5,755 nt of DNA, taken from the NCBI GenBank assembly GCA_029880425.1, contig JAOUOK010000138.1, forward strand, positions 1 through 5,755. The letters are read 5' to 3'. Each line of letters begins with the position of its first letter. The first letter of the stretch is position 1. Origin of the DNA: Gammaproteobacteria bacterium. GTDB taxonomy: Bacteria > Pseudomonadota > Gammaproteobacteria > UBA6429 > Thiohalophilaceae. Made by a program: the position numbers and the translations under genes. Positions 1 to 5,755 of the stretch are shown here, piece after piece. The notes beneath the pieces are model-generated. The model was not told the origin of the DNA. It did no database searches and saw only the letters and a program-made list of their open reading frames with translations.

Positions 1-2788
1 AAGTTTGTGGTGTGGCAACACTGCCATCCCCTGTTATATCAGGTGCAGCAATTGTATTATCTGCACTGACCCCTGCACCAACTGTAACTGTTGGATTACC
101 TTCGTAAACCAATCCTGGACTTAATGAATCAGTTATAATTAAATCGTAGACATCTGAATAATTTGTACCACTACTGGTATCGAGGGTCACACTATATCGA
201 ACAATCTCACCTGCTGTTGGCGTTGTTTTATCTGCAACTTTGGTAATTGTAGTTATATCCGGCTCTACAATTGTCATACTAAGACTTGTATTTGCAGCAC
301 CAGCAGTTTGCGTTCCATTATCACCATTAGCACGGTTATAGCTAAATGAAGCTGTGTTACTAAAATTAACTCCAGCCTGGTTAATTGTCGTGTTTTGCAG
401 TTGAACAGTAATTTCAATTACTGCCTGTCCATTGGCTGGAATATCTATTCCTGTTGATGCATCTTCAATGACAACATTTGTTGATGTACCAGTATTCGTC
501 AATGCCCAGGTTCCACCAGAAACCACGTTTGCGCCAACAAAACTTAAGTCTGCGCTTGAAGCAGTCAGATCATCAAGAATTCGTACATCATACAAAGGAA
601 CATTTACCGGAACAGCAGGAACAGTAATGGTGTAGGTAAATTGTTCACCAATACTTGCTGTAGTCTGGGCAGGTTTTACTTTTGCCAACGCACCGGGGGA
701 CTGAATCAATATGTCAGTACTATCAGTGGGATCTCCTGGTGCAGCAATCCCGTTTTTATATGGATCATCACTGCTAATAACAAGCGGACCATCGGCTGAT
801 AGTGTTGCCTGATTAGGAACAATATCTCCGTTAGTCAATCCTGCAGCGAGATTAATATCAAAATCAACAATCAGCTCACTGCCCTGCGCAACATTCAAAT
901 CAGTTGCTGCTGGAAAACCTTGAACCACTAATTCACCTGTTACAGGATTAAAGCTGAATGTGCTATTAGCAGGGATTGGCGGTACGATATTGAATGTAGC
1001 AGTATCAAATTTAGCTGGATCGAGTACATCACTTATTGAAATGGTATCAATGTTTTGATCAACATTAAAAACACGTAAACGATAACGCATTGTATCGCCT
1101 GGTGCGCCACTCACAGCAGGGTTTGCTCCTGTTGTTAAATTCTGAACCGTCTTCTGAAAATAATATCCAGATAGTGCTGTTGTAATATCATAACTATCCT
1201 CATGATCAACGACTGCAGGTGTACCATCTGTAAGTGTCCTACTATGTGTAATACGGGGGTATGTTCCATCAGCACTAAACCATTCTGTAGCAGCTGCAAT
1301 ATTAGTCAGAATATATGCATCTCTCGTGGTGCCAACATCAAGTTGCGATTGATAGGTAATAATTAACCGTTCAGTTGGACCGATTACCGCTTTGGGAGTC
1401 AACATGGTAAGACTAAGTTCACATGTTGGTGCACCAGTATATGCAACAGAATAATCAAAACCCGGAGCCAGCAAACCAGATACAGATGTTGTACCATCAG
1501 CCGCATAAACCTGAGCACTTATCGTTGCAATAGGACTGGTATCGCATATTCCTACCGGATCTGGATCAGGGGCGTCAATATTAGGAAGACGATCTAGAAT
1601 TGTAGTATGCCATGCATTGCTACCACCATTATTTTGAACATCAATTGAATAGGTTGCAGGTATACCAAGGTTCAGCGCGGTCTCATTGCTAGTTTTACTC
1701 ACCACGAGAGCTGGTTCTGCTATTGTTATCGGCAATGAAACGCCATTTTCACCAGGAAGTGGATCAAAGAACTCATCTTCTAATATTCCATCTCCATCAG
1801 CATCAAATGTTCCATCTTCAACGATGCCATTTTCATCGAGATCAATCCACCTGGAAAAACTCCATCTGGCAGTATTTGTAAATTGTTTTCCAACAGTATT
1901 TAAGACAGTATCATCAAGAACTAAAGTGATCTTGATTTCCATTTGATCACCGCTCGTAATATTTGGAAGAATAAAAGTAAGTAACCCTGCATTATTGGTA
2001 AATGTATGCGGAACAGCACCACCTGATTTCCACTCGACAGTAGGTGTACCCACTAATGTCACATCAACACCTAGAGCATTAAGGTCATCTGTTAATACAA
2101 CATTACCCAAATCATTTGGTGATGGATCACCAACAGGAAATTCCATTGAGGGAAGTGTTAAGGTATAGGTAAAGGGTTCACCAATCCCCGCTGTTGGGGC
2201 AGGAATATCTTTAGCAATAGTCTCTGCCGGTATTATTATATCCTGACATTTATTTGAAAATGCACCTTCCGGCGAATTAACTACCCATAACTTATGATCA
2301 ATGTTAGAACAAGCCATATTTCCTGAGAATATGACGTTGTCGAAGCTAATTAAATATATTGAGGGATCATTAGTTTGAAAGTTAATTGTTACATCTAACG
2401 GATTAGCTGTTGTAAAATTTTTAAATGTACAATCTCCATCAATAGTAACCTGGGTAATTGTATTTAAAGGTGGCGAAGTATAAGCAATCGTCCCATCAAT
2501 AACACCATTAAATTGTGGATTGGCAACACAGAATTCACCTGCATATGCTGAGGAAAGACTGCCTAAAAACAAGGTAAAAAATAATAAAAGTGAATGACGT
2601 TTTTTTGAAAAAGCCTGGTGAGTACAAGTAAGTTCAACCTCTGAAACAATATCTTTTAATTTATCTGGAACAGAAAATGTGACACAGTTATCATTAGCAG
2701 TTTTTTTAGAATCACGAATCCCACAACGATTATAAACCGTTTTTAAAACCCGTTTTGCGATCAACGCAATGTTACTAAGCGTATACAT
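1..2788 (-). CDS. Giant exported DUF11/isopeptide-type repeat surface protein, 3' end outside window
   Basis: The frame is open from the ATG at 2788 to the window edge: 929 codons with no stop, so the C-terminus and any anchor are not visible. Residues 1-60 form an extension, residues 62-83 a signal peptide (KKRH, then a Leu/Phe-rich core, AYA before Gly84), and residues 84-187 an N-terminal domain with Cys87, 120, 160 and 181. Repeats follow at about 188-356, 357-538, 539-696, 697-840 and 841 onward. They carry DUF11/isopeptide D2-like motifs such as IGEPFTYTL, IGEQFTYTI, LVVSKTSNETALNLG and a recurring [TS]D-x-L or LDDL turn. Most repeats have a Lys near the first strand and a late (F/L/P)xN or N-x-A motif. 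An acidic insertion with DxDxNG and DxDxDG loops lies at 316-342. The architecture suggests a long beta-sandwich stalk on the cell surface, as in adhesin or fimbrial proteins of gammaproteobacteria. The function is inferred. A weak AGGG lies 11 bases before the ATG, and the only other early start would be TTG at codon 9. Confidence 0.88.
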   Translation of the reverse strand, partial: MYTLSNIALIAKRVLKTVYNRCGIRDSKKTANDNCVTFSVPDKLKDIVSEVELTCTHQAFSKKRHSLLLFFTLFLGSLSSAYAGEFCVANPQFNGVIDGTIAYTSPPLNTITQVTIDGDCTFKNFTTANPLDVTINFQTNDPSIYLISFDNVIFSGNMACSNIDHKLWVVNSPEGAFSNKCQDIIIPAETIAKDIPAPTAGIGEPFTYTLTLPSMEFPVGDPSPNDLGNVVLTDDLNALGVDVTLVGTPTVEWKSGGAVPHTFTNNAGLLTFILPNITSGDQMEIKITLVLDDTVLNTVGKQFTNTARWSFSRWIDLDENGIVEDGTFDADGDGILEDEFFDPLPGENGVSLPITIAEPALVVSKTSNETALNLGIPATYSIDVQNNGGSNAWHTTILDRLPNIDAPDPDPVGICDTSPIATISAQVYAADGTTSVSGLLAPGFDYSVAYTGAPTCELSLTMLTPKAVIGPTERLIITYQSQLDVGTTRDAYILTNIAAATEWFSADGTYPRITHSRTLTDGTPAVVDHEDSYDITTALSGYYFQKTVQNLTTGANPAVSGAPGDTMRYRLRVFNVDQNIDTISISDVLDPAKFDTATFNIVPPIPANSTFSFNPVTGELVVQGFPAATDLNVAQGSELIVDFDINLAAGLTNGDIVPNQATLSADGPLVISSDDPYKNGIAAPGDPTDSTDILIQSPGALAKVKPAQTTASIGEQFTYTITVPAVPVNVPLYDVRILDDLTASSADLSFVGANVVSGGTWALTNTGTSTNVVIEDASTGIDIPANGQAVIEITVQLQNTTINQAGVNFSNTASFSYNRANGDNGTQTAGAANTSLSMTIVEPDITTITKVADKTTPTAGEIVRYSVTLDTSSGTNYSDVYDLIITDSLSPGLVYEGNPTVTVGAGVSADNTIAAPDITGDGSVATPQT
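2540..2788 (-). other. Extended leader and signal peptide of the giant surface protein
   Basis: Residues 1-83 precede the predicted mature protein. The Sec-type signal proper is residues 62-83: a basic KKRH cluster, a hydrophobic core (LLLFFTLFLGSL) and an AYA cleavage motif before Gly84. In front of it lies an unusual extension of about 60 residues with many basic residues at 12-29 and cysteines at 22, 35 and 55. No ATG, GTG or TTG lies between codon 10 and the signal core, so the extension cannot be removed by choosing a later common start. It does not match the extended signal peptide region of type V autotransporters that I know. Confidence 0.7.
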
Positions 2789-2799
2789 AATGTGCTAAA

Positions 2800-2803
2800 C
2801 CCT
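2800..2803 (-). promoter_or_regulatory. Weak ribosome binding site of the giant surface protein
   Basis: On the minus strand AGGG stands 11 bases before the ATG at 2788. The match to Shine-Dalgarno is short and the spacing is slightly long, but it is the only purine-rich candidate and supports this ATG over the TTG eight codons later. Confidence 0.4.
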
Positions 2804-2827
2804 ATAGTAATTAACTACAGCATAATG

Positions 2828-2848
2828 AGTGTAATACGCTCTTACACT
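2828..2848. repeat. Perfect 7-base inverted repeat in the gap between the TonB-like and surface-protein genes
   Basis: Arms AGTGTAA and TTACACT flank a 7-base loop. The repeat begins inside the stop codon of the TonB-like gene. In RNA this would be a modest AT-rich hairpin without a following U-tract on the minus strand, so it does not look like a standard intrinsic terminator. The symmetric form would also suit an operator for a dimeric regulator or a processing site between the two genes. The TGTAA/TTACA core is reminiscent of a TyrR box, but the spacing is 7 rather than 6 bases and the boxes are shortened. The function is unknown. Confidence 0.45.
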
Positions 2849-4178
2849 ACGATGCCGGTAGAAAATCTATCGGATATAGAATCGTTATTGTTGGAACATC
2901 TTTTTTCGCCCCAAAATTAAAACGTTTAACCCTGTCAATAATTTTCTTCGATAATAAAGCTGAATCTAAATCAGTTGACTCAACTTTTGCATTCGATACC
3001 TTGCCACTTGGTAAAATAGTAATTCGTAAAACCATTTTTCCTTGTAAGCTTGGATTCTTACGAAGTTCCCGGTTATAAATTCTGTAAAGTGCCGCCTTAT
3101 AGCGGTCAAATATAATTTGTATTTCTTCATCTGTACGTGATGGTCCCGGACCTGAGCTTAACGGTCTGTCATCTTCTGCACCTGTACCAATAGCACTGTT
3201 GACTCGTGAGAAACCTACCGAACCAATCTTGTCACCCTGTATACCTGAATCACGACTCAGGCTCGAAGCATTAATACCACTACTACCACTTTGTGCTTGT
3301 GAAAGTACCATTGCGCGAGATGTTGATTTCGAACGCTTGCCCTGTTTAGATAATTTTGCATTTGCTCCTAATTTTGGTTGAGACATATTATCCATTAAAT
3401 CAGCAAAATTGTTTTTAAATGCAAGCAATCCTGTTTTAGCAGCTTTCTTACGTGCTTTTTCCTTCTCTTCTGTTGTTGGCTTCTTTTTTCCTGCAGGTTG
3501 AGCTGCTGCTTTTTTAGGCTTTGGCTTAGGTTCTTTTTTCTTAATAAATTTAACAATACGTTCCGGTATTTTTGTTTCTTCTTCCATATCGGGAGCTGGC
3601 AGCTCTACATAAGGAACGACCAATGCAAATAAAATACTGTATAGAAGAGCAACTAATAAATACTTCTTAAATCGTTTCTCATTCTCATCCTTCTTGTCCC
3701 ATGGCATATGCATGGAACGGAAAGGTGTAGGTTCATATTCCCTTTCAACAATGAAATCATTTTTACTTTCTGCTTCATTAATTTTTTGATTCTTCAGGTC
3801 TTCATATAAATAATCTATTTCAAAACCAGCCTGCTCTACCTTTTTCTCTAAACTTAATTTTTCATCGCGAACTAAATCTACCTGGTCAGTAAATTTTTTG
3901 GCTTTCTTATGTAAATTTTCAATATGCTCAAGAAATTCTGACTCATTTGCATATTTATCTTCCCAGAAAAGTTTTGCTCCACCTGACTCCTGTAAGTTTT
4001 TTAGTTTTTGACTCACTTCCAGCAAATCAGAATAGACTGTAGTTTGATCTGTTATTTTATTAAGCTCTCTGGCAGCTCTTGATAACTTCTCCTTTAAACC
4101 TTCATGGTACAGCTTAGCCTCATCAATTTTCTTGATGATTCTTTGCTGTTCTGTTGATACGACTGATTCTAATCCCAC
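2847..4178 (-). CDS. TonB-like energy transducer with coiled coil and AgmX/PglI-type C-terminal domain
   Basis: This 443-residue protein probably carries force from the inner-membrane motor across the periplasm. Residues 1-140 are highly charged and heptad-like, predicting a coiled coil. The basic stretch KKDENEKRFKK precedes one membrane segment at about 173-191, which puts the coiled coil in the cytoplasm. A Pro/Lys-rich stretch (about 205-248, with KKKEPKPKPKK) is typical of TonB-type spacers. A Ser/Gly-rich linker runs to about 345. Residues 347-443 (EEIQIIFDRYKAALYRIYNR, then LRITILPSGKV and VKRFNFG) match the AgmX/PglI/TonB-type C-terminal fold. The start is GTG, the first common start codon after an in-frame TAA. 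It lies 10 bases after the upstream stop, with AAGG 14 bases before it. Typical TonB proteins are about 240 residues, so the long cytoplasmic part is unusual. The partner at the outer membrane is not known. Confidence 0.85.
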   Translation of the reverse strand: MGLESVVSTEQQRIIKKIDEAKLYHEGLKEKLSRAARELNKITDQTTVYSDLLEVSQKLKNLQESGGAKLFWEDKYANESEFLEHIENLHKKAKKFTDQVDLVRDEKLSLEKKVEQAGFEIDYLYEDLKNQKINEAESKNDFIVEREYEPTPFRSMHMPWDKKDENEKRFKKYLLVALLYSILFALVVPYVELPAPDMEEETKIPERIVKFIKKKEPKPKPKKAAAQPAGKKKPTTEEKEKARKKAAKTGLLAFKNNFADLMDNMSQPKLGANAKLSKQGKRSKSTSRAMVLSQAQSGSSGINASSLSRDSGIQGDKIGSVGFSRVNSAIGTGAEDDRPLSSGPGPSRTDEEIQIIFDRYKAALYRIYNRELRKNPSLQGKMVLRITILPSGKVSNAKVESTDLDSALLSKKIIDRVKRFNFGAKKDVPTITILYPIDFLPAS

Positions 4179-4188
4179 TCTTACAACT

Positions 4189-4683
4189 CTAACCTTGAGA
4201 ACCTTTTTGAATTACAGCTAGAGAAATTTTTCCATAGCCAACACTTGTACAGGTCGACATAATGCGTTTCAGTAATTTGAAATGTATTTTCTTATCAGCC
4301 AGTATCGTAACTTCTTTACTATCAACCTCTGCTTTCTTTGTAACACTCATTGCCTTTTCTTTTTGCATAAGCAACTTGTCTCTTAAGGGAGTAATAATTT
4401 CACTTTTAGTAGCCAGCGCTTCACTTGTTTGCATAACCGGTTCATCCTGAAGCAATATTACCTCTGAAGAAACAAATACCACGATTGTTTCACGAGCTTT
4501 TGATTCGACTACTGAATTAGGTAAATTTATATCTTTTGGATTGGATAAAGCTTCATTCGATGATGAATTTGATAAAAGAAAAAATACTAAAATAGTAAAA
4601 ACATCCATAAGGGAAACCAGGCTTAATGCAGTCTTTTTACCCTTGTTCCTGGTCATCCGTTTTATCCGTCTGGAAGACTTCAT
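4189..4683 (-). CDS. ExbD/TolR-type biopolymer transport protein, Asp-bearing copy
   Basis: This 164-residue protein has a short basic cytoplasmic N-terminus (KSSRRIKRMTRNKGKK), one membrane helix at about 19-38 and a periplasmic domain. The helix carries the family's SLMDVFTILVFFLL pattern, with Asp27 at the position of the proton-carrying Asp of ExbD (Asp25 in E. coli) and TolR (Asp23). The conserved INLP follows the helix, and the periplasmic domain ends with the VTILADKKIHFKLLKRIM and GYGKISLAV motifs. The length is slightly above the usual 140 residues. The ATG overlaps the TGA of the preceding ExbD-type gene (ATGA), which implies translational coupling. It should pair with the other ExbD-type protein inside a pentamer of the upstream TolQ/ExbB-type protein. 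AglQ or AglS of Myxococcus are the closest functional analogy I can suggest. Confidence 0.9.
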   Translation of the reverse strand: MKSSRRIKRMTRNKGKKTALSLVSLMDVFTILVFFLLSNSSSNEALSNPKDINLPNSVVESKARETIVVFVSSEVILLQDEPVMQTSEALATKSEIITPLRDKLLMQKEKAMSVTKKAEVDSKEVTILADKKIHFKLLKRIMSTCTSVGYGKISLAVIQKGSQG

Positions 4684-5195
4684 GGTGCATCTCCAACGGA
4701 TATATCAGTAAACAATATTGTCTTTTCACCAGGAGGAGCGGCTTCATCAGTAGCACCTTCGACCGGTTTTTCTACCACAGGGTCGGCGCTACGAACGGCA
4801 TCCATTATTAGAACAAGATATTCATATTCCAGGTTTGATTCCATCAAAACAATAGCATCTGTTTTATCCGGATAATTTTCTTTAATTCTTTTAAGATATG
4901 CAGACAGCGTTGCAACATCGTATTTACCATCAACTTTAGGCATACTCGCAACAACACCTTTACCATTACCAATTTCAATTCCTTTTTTACGAACTATAAC
5001 TTCAAGTACAAGTTTCGGCTTATCTGCACCACCACTACCTCCGGACGGTACATTCAGTTCAAGAATAGTAATGCGTGAAAAAACAGCAGAAATTAACAAG
5101 AAAGGAATTAACACAACCATTAAGTTCAAAAAGGTCACGATATCCAGCTCAGGAATTTCTTTATCCCTTCTTCTGTAGTGATGTCCTCTACTCAT
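4680..5195 (-). CDS. ExbD/TolR-type biopolymer transport protein, Asn-bearing copy
   Basis: This 171-residue protein has the ExbD layout: a basic cytoplasmic tip (HHYRRRDK), one membrane helix at about 18-39, ELNVPSGGSGG leading into the periplasm, then a periplasmic domain (LVLEVIVRKKGIEIG, YDVATLSAYLKRIKENYPDK, LMESNLEYEYLVLIMDAVR and a C-terminal LFTDISVGDAP). In the helix the sequence is TFLNLMVVLIPFLL. Asn24 stands where E. coli ExbD has the proton-carrying Asp25 in TPFIDVMLVLL. The nearest acidic residues are Asp18 and Glu16, at the cytoplasmic border. It lies 7 bases downstream of the TolQ/ExbB-type gene and overlaps the second ExbD-type gene by four bases. AAGG, inside the upstream gene's end, is 11 bases before the ATG. 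It is probably an obligate partner of the Asp-bearing copy rather than a self-sufficient proton subunit. Confidence 0.88.
   Translation of the reverse strand: MSRGHHYRRRDKEIPELDIVTFLNLMVVLIPFLLISAVFSRITILELNVPSGGSGGADKPKLVLEVIVRKKGIEIGNGKGVVASMPKVDGKYDVATLSAYLKRIKENYPDKTDAIVLMESNLEYEYLVLIMDAVRSADPVVEKPVEGATDEAAPPGEKTILFTDISVGDAP
4691..4694 (-). promoter_or_regulatory. Ribosome binding site and ATGA overlap of the second ExbD-type gene
   Basis: On the minus strand GGAG stands 7 bases before the ATG at 4683, inside the end of the preceding gene. Stop and start overlap as ATGA at 4683-4680. This is the best-formed ribosome site in the cluster and fixes the start. It suggests the two ExbD-type subunits are made in a coupled ratio. 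Confidence 0.65.
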
Positions 5196-5202
5196 GTTAA
5201 TG

Positions 5203-5755
5203 CTAACCTTGGCGTTTAGTTGCTTCAGAAATTATGTTTAATGTTTTAACTGAAGCCATTTCTAAACTATCAACAATCTCACCGGTTTTGGATGTCAGGT
5301 ATGTATGAATGATCAATAACGGAATTGCAGCCATCAGGCCAAAAGCCGTTGTATTCATTGCAACCGAGATACTTGCTGATAATAAATCTGCTTTATCAGC
5401 AGGATTGGCATTTGCCACAGCGGTAAATGCTTCAATCAAACCCATGATAGTTCCAAGCAGTCCCAGCAGTGTTGAGATATTTGCAAATAAAGCAACGTAA
5501 GGTGTACGTTTTTCAAGCTGAGGAATAATTTCCATCATGCTTTCTTCCATGGCTATCTCAATATCATCACGACGTCGTACTGCACCCTGTCTCGCCAGCC
5601 CCATACCTAAAAGCTTACTAATGTGAGAATCATCTTCATCAGTCAATGCCCTGGCCTCGTCAAAATTTCCTTCAGACATTACTGGGTGAAGCTGGTCCCA
5701 GACTTTTCTATTTTTATTGCCTACCGATGAAAGCACAACTATGCGTTCAACCGCG
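5203..5755 (-). CDS. MotA/TolQ/ExbB-type proton channel protein, 5' end outside window
   Basis: The last 183 residues of a TolQ/ExbB-type inner-membrane channel subunit are visible. A cytoplasmic loop (WDQLHPVMSEGNFDEARALT, then GLARQGAVRRRDDIEIAMEE) leads to membrane helix 2 at about 86-108 (TLLGLLGTIMGLIEAF) and helix 3 at about 126-150 (ISVAMNTTAFGLMAAIPLLI), followed by a short amphipathic cytoplasmic tail. Both helices match ExbB/TolQ signatures, including Thr102 and Thr136 at the positions of E. coli ExbB Thr148 and Thr181. ExbB's Glu176 aligns with Val131. The frame stays open to the window edge and helix 1 is missing, so the gene starts upstream. The GTG at 5736 is not a credible start. 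The protein should form the pentameric ring around the two ExbD-type helices and use the proton gradient. AglR of the Myxococcus motor is a possible relative. Confidence 0.9.
   Translation of the reverse strand, partial: AVERIVVLSSVGNKNRKVWDQLHPVMSEGNFDEARALTDEDDSHISKLLGMGLARQGAVRRRDDIEIAMEESMMEIIPQLEKRTPYVALFANISTLLGLLGTIMGLIEAFTAVANANPADKADLLSASISVAMNTTAFGLMAAIPLLIIHTYLTSKTGEIVDSLEMASVKTLNIISEATKRQG

Noticed and set aside
432..1946. Plus-strand open frames at 432-635 and 1686-1946
   Set aside because: They lie opposite the long giant-protein frame, have no family motif, and their composition follows the antisense of a Thr/Asn/Asp-rich protein. They are shadows.
2609..2788. Type V autotransporter extended signal peptide region
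   Set aside because: The leader is long, but lacks the recognisable MNKxYRxxWN-type start and the usual charged and hydrophobic order of that region. No passenger or barrel is visible.
2789..2846. Intrinsic terminator or clear sigma-70 promoter in the 58-base gap
   Set aside because: The hairpin has AT-rich arms and no U-tract. A TACTAT box near the start codon has no convincing -35 partner at normal spacing. Neither is called.
3199..5500. Plus-strand open frames at 3199-3381, 4262-4450, 4626-4811 and 5309-5500
   Set aside because: Each is opposite a well-supported minus-strand gene of the motor cluster. The hydrophobic ones are antisense images of membrane helices or periplasmic domains, not separate membrane proteins.
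5734..5736. GTG at 5736 as the start of the TolQ/ExbB-type gene
   Set aside because: The same frame stays open to the window edge and the family's first membrane helix would be lost. The gene is cut by the window instead.
2847..5755. Firm assignment as a gliding motility locus with agl/glt gene symbols
   Set aside because: The subunit set is similar, but the same families also serve other envelope machines. No outer-membrane Glt component is visible in this window.
1..5755. tRNA, rRNA, CRISPR array, insertion sequence or near-identical DNA repeats
   Set aside because: Reading both strands shows none. The protein repeats of the surface gene are too diverged to appear as DNA repeats.

Overview
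The window holds part of a minus-strand gene cluster with no plus-strand gene that I can support. It is moderately AT-rich. The protein families (a TolQ/ExbB-type channel, two ExbD/TolR-type subunits, a TonB-like protein with an AgmX/PglI-type C-terminus, and a very large DUF11-type surface protein) point to a Gram-negative bacterium, most likely a gammaproteobacterium, perhaps aquatic. The taxonomic call rests on remembered family resemblance, not on a search.

Layout in the direction of transcription, from high to low coordinates. The 3' part of a MotA/TolQ/ExbB proton-channel gene enters at 5755 and ends at 5203. A first ExbD/TolR gene (5195-4680) follows after 7 bases. A second, divergent ExbD/TolR gene (4683-4189) overlaps it by ATGA. 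A GTG-started TonB-like gene with a cytoplasmic coiled coil, one membrane segment and an AgmX-type C-terminal domain (4178-2847) follows after 10 bases. After a 58-base gap containing an inverted repeat, a giant exported protein starts at 2788 and is open without a stop to position 1 (929 codons seen). Coding is nearly continuous and no stretch over 58 bases lacks a gene.

How they may work together. One TolQ-like, two TolR-like and one TonB/AgmX-like protein form a proton-motive-force machine spanning the inner membrane and periplasm. The subunit set resembles the Myxococcus AglR-AglQ-AglS motor with its GltG/GltJ partners more than a classical ExbBD-TonB iron-uptake set. The two ExbD paralogues differ at the proton-carrying aspartate: one has Asp, the other Asn. 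The downstream giant protein has a roughly 60-residue extension before its signal peptide, a four-cysteine N-terminal domain and at least five DUF11/isopeptide-type Ig-like repeats. Its position after the motor genes suggests, but does not prove, that the machine exports, positions or moves a surface adhesin.
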